Shown in pieces: positions 55,592 through 64,000 of a DNA stretch of 64,000 bases (positions are counted from its first letter, which is position 1; every line of letters begins with the position of its first letter). The stretch spans positions 58,927 through 122,926 of the forward strand of contig NZ_JAHWGP010000024.1 of the NCBI RefSeq assembly GCF_020873915.1. Direction: 5' to 3'. Origin of the DNA: Streptomyces sp. DH5. GTDB taxonomy: Bacteria; Actinomycetota; Actinomycetes; Streptomycetales; Streptomycetaceae. The position numbers were made by a program, and so were the translations under genes. Under the pieces are notes generated by a model that saw only the letters and a list, made by a program, of their open reading frames with translations, did not search any database and had not been told where the DNA came from.

Positions 55592-57969
55592 CCCCCGCCG
55601 GACACCAGCCCGCGCACCCGCACCGGACGGCCCGGTCCACCCGCACCGTCCGCGCCGTCCGCGCCCTCCCGCCCGACGACGACCCGCGCGCCCGACCACC
55701 GGACCGTGTACCGCTCGATCTCCGGCTCCTCCCACCCGTCGCCGGCGTCCGGCACGAACAGCCCGCCCCCGATCCGTCCCCGCGCCGGCGCCCACACCTC
55801 GAGCTCCGTCCCCCCGTCGTCCCCCCGCACCGGGAGGACGGCGCCCGCCCGTGCCAGCACCGGGATCCGCCCCAGGGGCGCGTCGACCAGCACGCGCCCC
55901 GGACCCCGGTACACCCGACCCGTCACCGTGTCGTACCACCGGCCGCGCGGCAGCCGGACGGGCCGCCGGTCCACCCCCGGACCGAGCACCGGCGCCACCA
56001 GCAGGCCATCGCCGAGCAGGAACGCGTCCTCGCAGTCGCGCAGTGCACGGTCCTCCGGCGCCGCCCACCACAACGGCCGTACATAAGGCGCCCCGGTACG
56101 CCGGGCCAGATGCGCCAGCGTCATGAAGTACGGCAGCAGCCGCCGGCGCTCGACGAGCGCCGCACGCGCGTGCCGCAGCACCTCCGCGCCGAACTCCCAC
56201 GCCTCCCCGCCCTCCGCACCCGGACCGGTGTACGTGCGGAACAACGGCAGATAAGCCGCCAGCTGGAGCCGGCGCAGATACAGCTCCGGCGACCGCACCC
56301 CGTCGACGGCGCCGACGTCCGGACCGGAGTACGGCACCCCGCACAACCCCAGCCCCAGCACCAGGGCCAGCGAGGCGCGCAACCCCGGCCAGCCCGCTCC
56401 CGTCCCGCCCGCCCACACTCCCGCGTACCGCTGCACACCGGCCCACCCGGAGCCCGACAGGACGAACGGCCGCTCCCCGGGCAGCCCCGTCCGCAGACCT
56501 TCGTACGCGGCCTTCGCCATGCACAGCCCGTACACGTTGTGCGCCTCGCGGTGATCACCCCCCCTCCCGTCCAGCGCGTGCCTGGCCGACCGCGGCAGCG
56601 TCGGCTCCCCGAAGGCCGCGAACGACGTCGGCTCGTCCAAGGCGTGCCAACAGCCCGAGAACCCCTGCGCCAGCCGCTCCGCGTACAACCCGCCCCACCA
56701 CTCACGCGCCCGCGCGCCGGTGAAGTCCGGAAAGACCGCCTCCCCGGACCACGACAGGCCGCGCACCACCTCCCCGGAGGCACCGCGCACATAGGCGTCC
56801 CCGCGCGCCCCGCCGCCGTACACCGGACCGCCCGGCGCCGCTCCGACACCGGGAGCGACGACCGACACCAGTCTGATTCCCTCGCGTCGCAGTTCGTCCG
56901 CGAGGACCGGCAGCTTCGGGAACCGCTCCTCGTCGACGGTGAACGCCTCCCCGGAGTCGAGGTGGCCGGCACCGAGGTGTACGGCGTCCAGCGGCAGCCC
57001 GTGCTCGCGGTGGCCCGCCACCACCCTCCGCACCTCCTCCTCACCGCCGCCCCACCGTGCGTGATGATGACCGAGCGCCCACGCGGGCGGCAGCGCCGGC
57101 GCACCGGTGAGGGACGCCCAGGCCAGCAGCACCCGCGCGGGAGTACCCACCATCACCCAGCACCGGACCGGGCCGCCGTCCATCGACAGCTCACTCGTCC
57201 CGGCCCGGTCGTGCCCCGAACCGGCCCCCTCCTCGCCCGCCCGCAGCGTCACCGTGCCGCCCCACGAGTTGTCGTGGAACACCAGATGGGTGCCCGCGTC
57301 GGCCACCACCACCTGCGTCGGCATGGCGACGGACCCCGCATCACCGGCACACCCCGGGGCACGCCCGCGACCGGTGTTCCACAGCCGGTGCGTACCGTCC
57401 CGCAGCCGGGGGCCCGGCACACGCCCCCCGAGACCGAAGAACCGGGCGTCCGCCGGCACCTCCGACCGCTGCATCCACCGCGCGGTGCCACCACCGACCG
57501 GTTCCCACCACCGCGGCGGCAGATCACGCCGCAGCGTCACCCCTCCGGGGGTGAGCACCTCCACCGCGCCGTGCCGGGAGACCACGACCGTCACACGCTC
57601 GGCCACCACACGCCAGCCACCGTCCTTGTGCGGCTCCAGCACGGCCCGCGGATCCGGCTCGGGGCAGCGGCCGGCCAACGCGTACGACGGTTCCGGAGCG
57701 GCATCGTCCCAGCCCCAGAAGACGGCCCCGTTCACCGCGACGAGGATCCGCAGCGCCGAACGGCTGAATCCGATCAGACCGCCACCGGGCCCCGGCTCCA
57801 CGTCCCGCACGGTCCCCGGCACCCGCGCCCGCACCGGCCCCCGCGGCGGCAGTCCGCCGGCGTCCGCCCGCCACCTGCGCCACGCCGCCCGTACGGCACC
57901 CAACCCCAGAGCCGCCCTCGCCGAACCGACCGACGACTCCACCGAACGCACCAGGTCACGACCGTCCAT
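55582..57969 (-). CDS. GH31-family protein lacking both catalytic acids
   Basis: A 795-aa protein with the domain order of GH31 alpha-glucosidases: N-terminal beta domain (to about 250), barrel (about 270-620: LGHHHARWGGGEEEVRRVVA, EAVFPDFTGARAREWWGGLY) and C-terminal beta domains. The nucleophile motif WxDMNEP is WHALDEP here, so Asp is replaced by Ala443. The acid/base motif WxGDN is WAGGT, with Gly522 for Asp. The downstream GEPTLPRSARH and SPELYLRRLQLAAYLPLFRT remain. It is therefore probably not a normal glucosidase; it may bind sugars or use other residues. The ATG at 57969 follows GGGTGAG. It is divergent from aacS. Confidence 0.85.
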   Translation of the reverse strand: MDGRDLVRSVESSVGSARAALGLGAVRAAWRRWRADAGGLPPRGPVRARVPGTVRDVEPGPGGGLIGFSRSALRILVAVNGAVFWGWDDAAPEPSYALAGRCPEPDPRAVLEPHKDGGWRVVAERVTVVVSRHGAVEVLTPGGVTLRRDLPPRWWEPVGGGTARWMQRSEVPADARFFGLGGRVPGPRLRDGTHRLWNTGRGRAPGCAGDAGSVAMPTQVVVADAGTHLVFHDNSWGGTVTLRAGEEGAGSGHDRAGTSELSMDGGPVRCWVMVGTPARVLLAWASLTGAPALPPAWALGHHHARWGGGEEEVRRVVAGHREHGLPLDAVHLGAGHLDSGEAFTVDEERFPKLPVLADELRREGIRLVSVVAPGVGAAPGGPVYGGGARGDAYVRGASGEVVRGLSWSGEAVFPDFTGARAREWWGGLYAERLAQGFSGCWHALDEPTSFAAFGEPTLPRSARHALDGRGGDHREAHNVYGLCMAKAAYEGLRTGLPGERPFVLSGSGWAGVQRYAGVWAGGTGAGWPGLRASLALVLGLGLCGVPYSGPDVGAVDGVRSPELYLRRLQLAAYLPLFRTYTGPGAEGGEAWEFGAEVLRHARAALVERRRLLPYFMTLAHLARRTGAPYVRPLWWAAPEDRALRDCEDAFLLGDGLLVAPVLGPGVDRRPVRLPRGRWYDTVTGRVYRGPGRVLVDAPLGRIPVLARAGAVLPVRGDDGGTELEVWAPARGRIGGGLFVPDAGDGWEEPEIERYTVRWSGARVVVGREGADGADGAGGPGRPVRVRGLVSGGGQM

Positions 57970-58181
57970 GGTGCTCACCCTGTCATCGATCACGTCCGGC
58001 GAGGGCGTCGTTCAACTCCCGTTCACCCATGACCGGACCACATCGTCACGACACGGACTATGCGGGGGACACCCTGGTGCAGAAGTCGATCACATGGCAT
58101 CGTCCCTGTCAGCCGCGTCACGCGCACACCCCAGCCCGTGCGCGGAGGACGCACACGACGCGCACAGTCCGGGAGCCCTCC

Positions 58182-60149
58182 ATGTCGACCGAGAACCCCC
58201 AGCCGCTCTGGCAGCCGGATCGGGAACGTATCGCCCGAGCACGGATCACCGCGTTCCAGGCATGGGCCGCAGAGCACCACGACGCGCCCGCCGAGGGCGG
58301 CTACGCGGCACTCCACCGATGGTCCGTCGACGAGCTGGAAACCTTCTGGAAGGCCGTCACGGAGTGGTTCGACGTCCGCTTCTCGACGCCGTACGCGCGC
58401 GTCCTGGGCGACCGCTCCATGCCCGGTGCCCAGTGGTTCCCCGGGGCCACCCTGAACTACGCCGAGCACGCCCTGCGCGCCACCGGGTCCCGTGCGGACG
58501 AACCCGCCCTGCTGTACGTGGACGAGACCCACGATCCGACCCCCGTCACCTGGGCCGAGCTGCGCCGCCAGGTCGGCTCCCTCGCCGCCGAGCTGCGCAC
58601 CCTGGGTGTCCGGCCCGGCGACCGCGTCAGCGGCTACCTCCCGAACATCCCGCAGGCGGTCGTCGCGCTCCTCGCCACGGCGGCCGTGGGCGGCGTCTGG
58701 ACCTCCTGCGCCCCCGACTTCGGCGCCCGCAGCGTCCTCGACCGCTTCCAGCAGGTCGAACCCGTCGTCCTGTTCACCGTCGACGGCTACCGCTACGGAG
58801 GCAAGGAACACGACCGCCGCGACGTGGTCGCCGAACTCCGCCGCGAACTGCCGACCCTCCGTGCCGTCGTGCACATCCCCCTGCTCGGGACCGAGGCCCC
58901 CGACGGAGCCCTCGAGTGGTCCGCCCTCACCTCCGAGGACGCCGAACCCGTCTTCGAACAGGTCCCCTTCGACCACCCGCTGTGGGTGCTCTACTCCTCC
59001 GGCACCACCGGACTGCCCAAGGCCATCGTCCAGTCCCAGGGCGGCATCCTCGTCGAGCACCTCAAGCAACTCGGACTCCACTGCGACCTGGGCCCCGAGG
59101 ACCGCTTCTTCTGGTACACCTCCACCGGCTGGATGATGTGGAACTTCCTCGTCTCCGGCCTCCTGACCGGAACGACGATCGTCCTGTACGACGGCAGTCC
59201 CGGCTACCCCGACACCGGCGCCCAGTGGCGCATCGCGGAACGCACCGGAGCGACCCTCTACGGCACCTCCGCCGCGTACGTCATGGCCTGCCGCAAGGCC
59301 GGCGTCCACCCCTCGCGGGACTTCGACCTCTCCACGGTCGACTGCGTGGCGACCACCGGCTCACCCCTGCCCCCCGACGGCTTCCGCTGGCTGCACGACG
59401 AGGTCCGCGACGACCTCTGGATCGCCTCCGTCAGCGGTGGCACGGACGTGTGCTCCTGCTTCGCGGGCGCCGTGCCCACCCTGCCCGTCCACGTCGGCGA
59501 GCTCCAGGCCCCCGGCCTGGGCACCGACCTGCAGTCCTGGGACCCCGACGGAGAGCCCCTGACCGACGAGGTCGGCGAGCTCGTCGTCACCAACCCGATG
59601 CCGTCCATGCCGATCCGCTTCTGGAACGACCCCGACGGCAGCCGCTACCACGACAGCTACTTCGACACCTATCCCGGCGTCTGGCGCCACGGCGACTGGA
59701 TCACCATCACCTCCAGGGGATCGGTCGTCATCCACGGCCGCTCCGACTCCACGCTCAACCGTCAGGGCGTCCGCATGGGGTCGGCCGACATCTACGAAGC
59801 CGTGGAGCGACTTCCCGAGATCAGGGAATCCCTGGTCATCGGCGTCGAGCAGCCCGACGGCGGCTACTGGATGCCCCTCTTCGTCCACCTGGTCCCCGGC
59901 GCCACCCTGGACGACGATCTCCTGCACCGCATCAAGCAGACCGTCCGGGAGCAGCTCTCACCGCGACACGTCCCCGACGAGGTCATCGAGGTGCCCGGAG
60001 TGCCGCACACCCTCACGGGCAAACGCATCGAGGTCCCCGTCAAGCGCCTCCTCCAGGGCACCCCCCTGGACAAGGCGGTCAACCCTGGATCCATCGACAA
60101 CCTCGGCCTCCTCGCCTTCTACGAGGAACTCGCCCGCAAGCGCGCCTGA
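58182..60149 (+). CDS. aacS: Acetoacetyl-CoA synthetase
   Basis: Activates acetoacetate to acetoacetyl-CoA with ATP. A 655-aa adenylate-forming enzyme: WVLYSSGTTGLPKAIVQSQG is the P-loop-like A3 motif, FFWYTSTGWMMWNFLVSGLL the acetate/acetoacetate-synthetase segment, SGGTDVCSCFAGAVPTLPVH the A5 region, and HGDWITITSRGSVVIHGRSD the A7/A8 hinge. Near the end VPHTLTGKRIEVPVKRLLQG has the catalytic lysine in a PxxxxGK context. Known: the S. lividans enzyme is switched off by acetylation of this lysine. The ATG at 58182 is chosen on alignment with the usual N-terminus. Confidence 0.93.
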   Translation: MSTENPQPLWQPDRERIARARITAFQAWAAEHHDAPAEGGYAALHRWSVDELETFWKAVTEWFDVRFSTPYARVLGDRSMPGAQWFPGATLNYAEHALRATGSRADEPALLYVDETHDPTPVTWAELRRQVGSLAAELRTLGVRPGDRVSGYLPNIPQAVVALLATAAVGGVWTSCAPDFGARSVLDRFQQVEPVVLFTVDGYRYGGKEHDRRDVVAELRRELPTLRAVVHIPLLGTEAPDGALEWSALTSEDAEPVFEQVPFDHPLWVLYSSGTTGLPKAIVQSQGGILVEHLKQLGLHCDLGPEDRFFWYTSTGWMMWNFLVSGLLTGTTIVLYDGSPGYPDTGAQWRIAERTGATLYGTSAAYVMACRKAGVHPSRDFDLSTVDCVATTGSPLPPDGFRWLHDEVRDDLWIASVSGGTDVCSCFAGAVPTLPVHVGELQAPGLGTDLQSWDPDGEPLTDEVGELVVTNPMPSMPIRFWNDPDGSRYHDSYFDTYPGVWRHGDWITITSRGSVVIHGRSDSTLNRQGVRMGSADIYEAVERLPEIRESLVIGVEQPDGGYWMPLFVHLVPGATLDDDLLHRIKQTVREQLSPRHVPDEVIEVPGVPHTLTGKRIEVPVKRLLQGTPLDKAVNPGSIDNLGLLAFYEELARKRA

Positions 60150-60257
60150 ACCGCCCGGACAGGTCACCCTCCGGGTACGCCGTCACCTCCTCCCACCCCG
60201 TTGTCAGTGCCGCCGGTTACGTTGAGTGAGCATTGATCGACTGTCAGAGGGGGAGAC

Positions 60258-61151
60258 ATGACGTACACCGACCACCGCACCCTGCGACGCGTCCTGGGCC
60301 GCGAGATCGCCGGCACCGTCGGCGTGCTGACCGACGAACACGACTTCCGCGCCATGCGGCGCTACACCAGCTTCGCCTTCGACGACCACACCACCTACCT
60401 CAAACACCTGGAGGCACTCCTCAGGACACGCGCACGGCAGGGCAGCCACACCACCGTCACGCTCTTCGACCCCGCGGACTACGCCGAGTTCTGCGCGAGC
60501 ACGGGCCTCGACCCCGACAGCCACACCAGCCGTTCCCGGTTCACGGCCGAGCTCGCCTCCACCGGACCGGCCATCCCCTACGACGGCCGGCCGCTGGCCG
60601 ACCTCCTGCCCACTCTCGTCGACGAGGCCGTCCGCCGGGCGACCTGGGAGTACGCGACCACGCTCCTCGCCCGCCTCGGGCCCTGCGCCTCCTGCGGCGA
60701 GGACCTGGGCCGCGCCGCCTTCGCCCGCGCCTCGCGACTCCTCGCGCGGATCCTGGACACGGCGCCGCCGGGCGAACGCCACCTCGTGTGCAGCGTCTCC
60801 GGGCCGCCCGAAACCCTCGTCGCCGCCCTGCACACCGACGACATCGCCGGCCGCACCGAAGCCGACGAGTCCGAGGCCCTCGAGTTCACCACCGTCCTTG
60901 CCGTCGGCCTCGCCACCGCCGGTCCCGGCGGACTGGTCATGAGGATCAGCAAGCCGGGCGCCCCCGACCGCGTGCACGGCTGGCGCCTGCGTGCCCACCG
61001 ACTGGAGGCCCTCACCGCCGGAGAGGTCTTCGACGCCTACTGCACCGATGCCGACTCCGGGGACCTCATCGCCCCGGAGTCCAACGTCGATTACTGCCAG
61101 GCACCGGAACTGGGGGAGGAGGACGGCCCCGGCGCGGCCCACCGCCACTGA
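60258..61151 (+). CDS. Conserved protein of unknown function
   Basis: A 297-aa soluble protein with no signal peptide. The first half (residues 1-130) is MTYTDHRTLRRVLGREIAGT then DDHTTYLKHLEALLRTRARQ, mixed alpha/beta, and the middle has a single CASC pair (GPCASCGEDLGRAAFARAS). The C-terminal part (YCTDADSGDLIAPESNVDYC) is acidic. I do not recognise a family; it appears as a streptomycete hypothetical to me. GAGGGGGAG precedes the ATG. Confidence 0.75.
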   Translation: MTYTDHRTLRRVLGREIAGTVGVLTDEHDFRAMRRYTSFAFDDHTTYLKHLEALLRTRARQGSHTTVTLFDPADYAEFCASTGLDPDSHTSRSRFTAELASTGPAIPYDGRPLADLLPTLVDEAVRRATWEYATTLLARLGPCASCGEDLGRAAFARASRLLARILDTAPPGERHLVCSVSGPPETLVAALHTDDIAGRTEADESEALEFTTVLAVGLATAGPGGLVMRISKPGAPDRVHGWRLRAHRLEALTAGEVFDAYCTDADSGDLIAPESNVDYCQAPELGEEDGPGAAHRH

Positions 61152-61167
61152 GCGCGGCAACAGAAGG

Positions 61168-61192
61168 GGCGCCCCACCTCGGGTGGAGCGCC
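61168..61192. terminator. Bidirectional terminator between convergent genes
   Basis: An 11-bp stem with one mismatch (GGCGCCCCACC / GGTGGAGCGCC, loop TCG) lies between the unknown gene and the convergent ptsI. Confidence 0.65.
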
Positions 61193-61218
61193 TCCTCGGG
61201 CAACGTCTCGCGGTCCGG

Positions 61219-62889
61219 CTACTCGCCCGACAGCACCGCCTGGGCGGCATTGCGGGCACCCTCGGCGCTCTCGGCCGCCCGGGCCGCCGCCGCAGCCCGC
61301 TCGCACTGCGCCAGTGTGAACTTCGCCAGCGACGCCCGCACATACGGAATGGACGCCGCGCCCATGGAGAGAGAGGTGACACCCAGACCGGTCAGCACGC
61401 ACGCGAGCAGCGGATCGGAGGCGGCCTCGCCGCAGACACCGCAGCTCTTGCCCTCCGCCTTGGCCGCCTCGGCGGACAGCGCCACCAGGTCGAGCAGCGC
61501 GGGCTGCCAGGGGTCCTGAAGCCGGGAGACCGCACCCACCTGGCGGTCCGCGGCGAACGTGTACTGCGCGAGGTCGTTCGTGCCCAGCGACAGGAACTCC
61601 ACCTCCTGCAGGACCGAGCGCGCCCGCAGCGCCGCCGACGGGATCTCGACCATCGCGCCGAACTTCGCCCGCAGGCCGGCTTCCCGGCACGCGTCCGCGA
61701 ACGCCTTGGCGTCGGCGCGGTCCGCCACCATCGGAGCCATCACCTCGAGGTGGACGGGCAGCCCTTCCGCGGCCTTGGCCAGCGCCGTCAGCTGGGTGCG
61801 CAGGACCGCGGGGTGGTCCAGGAGGGTACGCAGGCCGCGCACGCCCAGTGCCGGGTTGGGCTCGTCGGCCGGAGTGAGGAAGTCCAGCGGCTTGTCCGCG
61901 CCCGCGTCCAGCACACGCACGACGACCCGGCCCTCGGGGAACGCCTCGAGTACCTGACGGTAGGCCGTGACCTGCTTCTCCTCCGTGGGAGCGTTCTTGC
62001 TGTCGTCGAGGAACAAGAACTCGGTACGGAACAGACCGACGCCCTCCGCTCCGGCCTCCACGGCCGCCGCGACATCGGCCGGTCCGCCGATGTTGGCCAG
62101 TAGCGGCATTTTGTGACCGTCGGCGGTCGCGCCGGGTCCGGTCGACGCCGCGAGTGCCGCCCTGCGCTCGGCCGCTGCGGCTTCGAGCTGCGCCTTCTTC
62201 TCGGCGCCGGGGTTGAGGAATACCTCGCCGGTGCTGCCGTCGACCGCTATCAGCGTGCCTTCGGCGACCTCACCGGCACCCGGCAGCGCGACCACGGCCG
62301 GGACGCCGAGGGCGCGGGCCAGGATGGCGCTGTGACTGGTGGGCCCGCCCTCCTCGGTGACGAAGCCGAGCACCAGTGTGGGGTCGAGCAGCGCCGTGTC
62401 CGCGGGCGCGAGATCACGGGCCACCAGCACGTACGGCTCGTCGCTGTCCGGCACCCCGGGCATCGGCACCCCGAGCAGCCGCGCGACGATGCGGTTCCGC
62501 ACGTCGTCGAGGTCGGCCACGCGGCCCGCCAGATACTCCCCGGCGTTCGCCAGCAGCTCGCGGTACGAGGCGAAGGCGTCGTACACGGCGCGCTCGGCGG
62601 TGCTGCCGACGGCGATCCGGCGTTCCACGTCGGCCAGCAGTTCGGGATCCTGGGCCATCAGGGCCTGGGCCTCGAGCACCGCCTGGGCCTCGCCCCCGGC
62701 GAGGTTCCCGCGGGCCGTCAGATCGGCGGCCACGGCCTCCACGGCCTGGCGGGCGCGGCCCTGTTCGCGCTCCGCGTCCTGCGGGGGGATCTGCTTGGCC
62801 GGCGGCTCGAGCACGGCCGTACCCATGTGCCGGACCTCGCCGATCGCCACACCGTGACTGACACCGACGCCTCGCAGCGTTGTCTCCAT
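61219..62889 (-). CDS. ptsI: PTS enzyme I
   Basis: Takes phosphate from phosphoenolpyruvate and passes it to HPr, starting all PTS sugar uptake, including N-acetylglucosamine. The 556-aa protein begins METTLRGVGVSHGVAIGEVR and has the phospho-His in EEGGPTSHSAILARALGVPA. The PEP-binding barrel shows GVGLFRTEFLFLDD and VEFLSLGTNDLAQYTFAADR, with the catalytic Cys in KSCGVCGEAASDPLL. The ATG at 62889 follows GGTGAG; a longer frame upstream overlaps crr and is rejected. crr precedes it by 76 nt, and the two are presumably cotranscribed. Confidence 0.96.
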   Translation of the reverse strand: METTLRGVGVSHGVAIGEVRHMGTAVLEPPAKQIPPQDAEREQGRARQAVEAVAADLTARGNLAGGEAQAVLEAQALMAQDPELLADVERRIAVGSTAERAVYDAFASYRELLANAGEYLAGRVADLDDVRNRIVARLLGVPMPGVPDSDEPYVLVARDLAPADTALLDPTLVLGFVTEEGGPTSHSAILARALGVPAVVALPGAGEVAEGTLIAVDGSTGEVFLNPGAEKKAQLEAAAAERRAALAASTGPGATADGHKMPLLANIGGPADVAAAVEAGAEGVGLFRTEFLFLDDSKNAPTEEKQVTAYRQVLEAFPEGRVVVRVLDAGADKPLDFLTPADEPNPALGVRGLRTLLDHPAVLRTQLTALAKAAEGLPVHLEVMAPMVADRADAKAFADACREAGLRAKFGAMVEIPSAALRARSVLQEVEFLSLGTNDLAQYTFAADRQVGAVSRLQDPWQPALLDLVALSAEAAKAEGKSCGVCGEAASDPLLACVLTGLGVTSLSMGAASIPYVRASLAKFTLAQCERAAAAARAAESAEGARNAAQAVLSGE

Positions 62890-62965
62890 CTCACCCGTCT
62901 CCGCTAGTGCGGCGGGAGCATCCGCCGCGTTGGTTGTCCTGGTGGCCGTCGGGGACGGCGCCGGC

Positions 62966-63415
62966 TCACTTCCAGAGGAAGAGACTGTCACCGGCTTTCA
63001 CGTCGCCGCTGTCACGAAGATCGGAGAGAGCGTCCGCCGTGGCCTCCAGCGCCACCACCGGACACACCGGGGACTTGCCCGCGGCCTCGACGGCGGCCGG
63101 GTCCCAGCGCACGATGCTCTGACCGCGGGTCACGGTGTCCCCCTTGTCGACGAGCAACTCGAAGCCCTCGCCGTTCAGCTGCACCGTGTCGATGCCGAGG
63201 TGCGTGAGGACACCGTGCCCAACCTCGTCGACGACGACGAACGCGTGCGGGTGCAGAGAGACGATGACGCCATCGACGGGGGAGACGGCCTCGGAGGGCT
63301 CCCGTACGGGGTCGATCGCCGTACCCGGGCCGACCATGGCCCCGGAGAAGACGGGATCGGGCACGGACGCCAGTCCGATGGCCCGCCCTGCGAGCGGGGA
63401 CGTCACGGTGGTCAT
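62966..63415 (-). CDS. crr: PTS IIA-Crr (glucose-type EIIA)
   Basis: A 149-aa phosphocarrier of the glucose-specific IIA fold: PVSAVDG-type strand SEAVSPVDGVIVSLHPHAFV, then GVLTHLGIDTVQLNGEGFEL with the active His (the other conserved His is in HPHAF). Known: Streptomyces IIACrr serves the N-acetylglucosamine permease NagE2. GGGAGG precedes the ATG. DasR-like sites lie about 115-140 nt upstream. Confidence 0.96.
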   Translation of the reverse strand: MTTVTSPLAGRAIGLASVPDPVFSGAMVGPGTAIDPVREPSEAVSPVDGVIVSLHPHAFVVVDEVGHGVLTHLGIDTVQLNGEGFELLVDKGDTVTRGQSIVRWDPAAVEAAGKSPVCPVVALEATADALSDLRDSGDVKAGDSLFLWK

Positions 63416-63530
63416 GGGAAGCCTCCCAAGAAGTGGATCTGTACGAGTGCCGTCACTGTCTGTCTCCGGTGCACTGTTCAGCAGCGTATGTCATATGACG
63501 TACCGGTTCCGGGGGACAGCTCCGGGTCTG

Positions 63531-63557
63531 CGGTCTGGACAAGAGGTCTAGACCACC
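63531..63557 (-). promoter_or_regulatory. Tandem DasR-like sites upstream of crr
   Basis: The 16-mer AGAGGTCTAGACCACC (63542-63557) holds a perfect GGTCTAGACC palindrome and nearly matches the DasR consensus ACTGGTCTAGACCACT. A second half-matching copy CGGTCTGGACAAG (63531-63543) lies 13-14 nt away. The 16-mer shares 14 of 16 bases with AGAGGACTAGACCACA at 2787-2802 in the chitinase promoter. The rest of 63416-63530 has a GTCATATGAC palindrome (63490-63499) and otherwise only the crr leader. Confidence 0.85.
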
Positions 63558-63569
63558 ACCTTAATCGAT

Positions 63570-63599
63570 TTGCACCTGGTCCGCGACCCCGTGTAGAGT
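63570..63599 (+). promoter_or_regulatory. First rRNA operon promoter
   Basis: TTGCAC (63570-63575) and TAGAGT (63594-63599), spaced 18 nt, resemble the Streptomyces rRNA promoters read by HrdB. It lies 12 nt from the DasR-like site. Confidence 0.75.
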
Positions 63600-63983
63600 C
63601 GTACTCCTGCTTGGGGATGAGCGACGCGAACAGTGTCCTCACTCGGCAGCAATCCAACTGGTCGGATCCTATCTCGGGTCGCATTCTGCATGTTCGCAGA
63701 GCGCTGGTCAGAGAGTCGGGAAAACGCTGATAGAGTTGGAAACGCAAGACCGAAGGGGAGCGCCCGGAGGAAAGCCCGAGAGGGTGAGTACAAAGGAAGC
63801 GTCCGTTCCTTGAGAACTCAACAGCGTGCCAAAAGTCAACGCCAGATATGTTGATATCCCGTCCATCCGGATACGGATGGTCGAGGTTCCTTTGAAAAAA
63901 CACAGCGAGGACGCTGTGAACGTCGGGACTATTCCTCCCGGCGTTCCGCTCTCGTGATGTGTCGTCCCGATCACGGGAAAACA
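63600..63983 (+). promoter_or_regulatory. rRNA leader with further promoters and processing hairpins
   Basis: A second promoter candidate is TGGTCG-N17-CATTCT (63659-63687), and a third is the TAGAGT at 63731-63736 with a poor -35, in line with the multi-promoter leaders of Streptomyces rRNA operons. The segment TTGAGAACTCAACAGCGTG (about 63809-63827) is the usual leader element with a boxA-like role. Hairpins follow at 63863-63880 (CCATCCG/CGGATGG) and 63901-63918 (CACAGCG/CGCTGTG), probably used in maturation. No protein gene is supported here. Confidence 0.7.
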
Positions 63984-64000
63984 TTCACGGAGAGTTTGAT
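63984..64000 (+). rRNA. rrs: 16S ribosomal RNA (5' end only)
   Basis: The last 17 nt, TTCACGGAGAGTTTGAT, are the 5' end of Streptomyces 16S rRNA, including the start of the universal 27F region. The gene continues beyond the window. Confidence 0.93.

Overview
The window is chromosomal DNA of a Streptomyces species. The evidence is very high GC with strong G/C bias at third codon positions, frequent GTG and TTG starts, ATGA/GTGA-coupled operons, a conservon, the sporulation pair smeA/sffA, RbpA, Ppm1, and a 16S rRNA 5' end of the Streptomyces type. The gene order agrees with what I remember of the S. coelicolor region running from the chitinase/riboflavin genes to ptsI-crr (from memory, not checked). 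I saw no insertion sequence, prophage, CRISPR array or tRNA gene; this looks like conserved core chromosome rather than an island.

Layout. 0-3 kb: a partial Rossmann-fold reductase gene and a secreted GH18 chitinase whose promoter carries DasR-like repeats. 3-8 kb: an FMN riboswitch followed by ribE-ribM-ribBA-ribH, then hisE-hisG and a PH-domain membrane protein. 8-13.9 kb: two CNNM/HlyC-type membrane proteins, an AAA+ ATPase, a candidate small RNA and a uridine kinase-like protein. 14-21 kb: a Tat-type secreted C39-like peptidase, a 46-aa membrane protein, a TetR regulator with an acyl-CoA dehydrogenase behind a likely TetR operator, an Lrp regulator and an amidohydrolase. 21-28 kb: ppm1, fxsA, rbpA with a consensus SigR promoter, a UMF1-type MFS protein, a glycerophosphodiesterase, and a divergent YczE-type membrane protein/MocR pair. 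28-33 kb: sffA-smeA, an ankyrin protein, a 19-codon Cys-Cys micro-ORF and a HEAT-like protein.

33-44 kb: pxpCBA (5-oxoprolinase) divergent from a GntR/FCD regulator, then a three-gene operon resembling MukF/MukE/MukB (JetABC of Wadjet). Its first two genes are joined by a 30-codon micro-ORF that overlaps both, and no JetD nuclease gene is present in the window. 44-54 kb: an IclR regulator, a membrane protein, and a conservon (cvnA-B-C ... D) with a 1219-aa fused HyuA-HyuB hydantoinase/5-oxoprolinase gene embedded between cvnC and cvnD.

54-64 kb: a VanX-like dipeptidase, a Nudix hydrolase, a GH31-family protein that has lost both catalytic acids, acetoacetyl-CoA synthetase, an unknown protein, and ptsI-crr reading towards the left. 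The right edge holds DasR-like sites squeezed between the crr promoter region and the first rRNA promoter, a multi-promoter rRNA leader, and the first 17 nt of 16S rRNA.

Together the ends tie chitin/N-acetylglucosamine use (chitinase, PTS general components) to one predicted regulator, DasR. The least explained parts are the Muk/Jet-like operon with its linking micro-ORF, the conservon with an embedded oxoprolinase, the catalytically degenerate GH31 protein, and the short transcribed elements near 13.1 kb and 31.3 kb.
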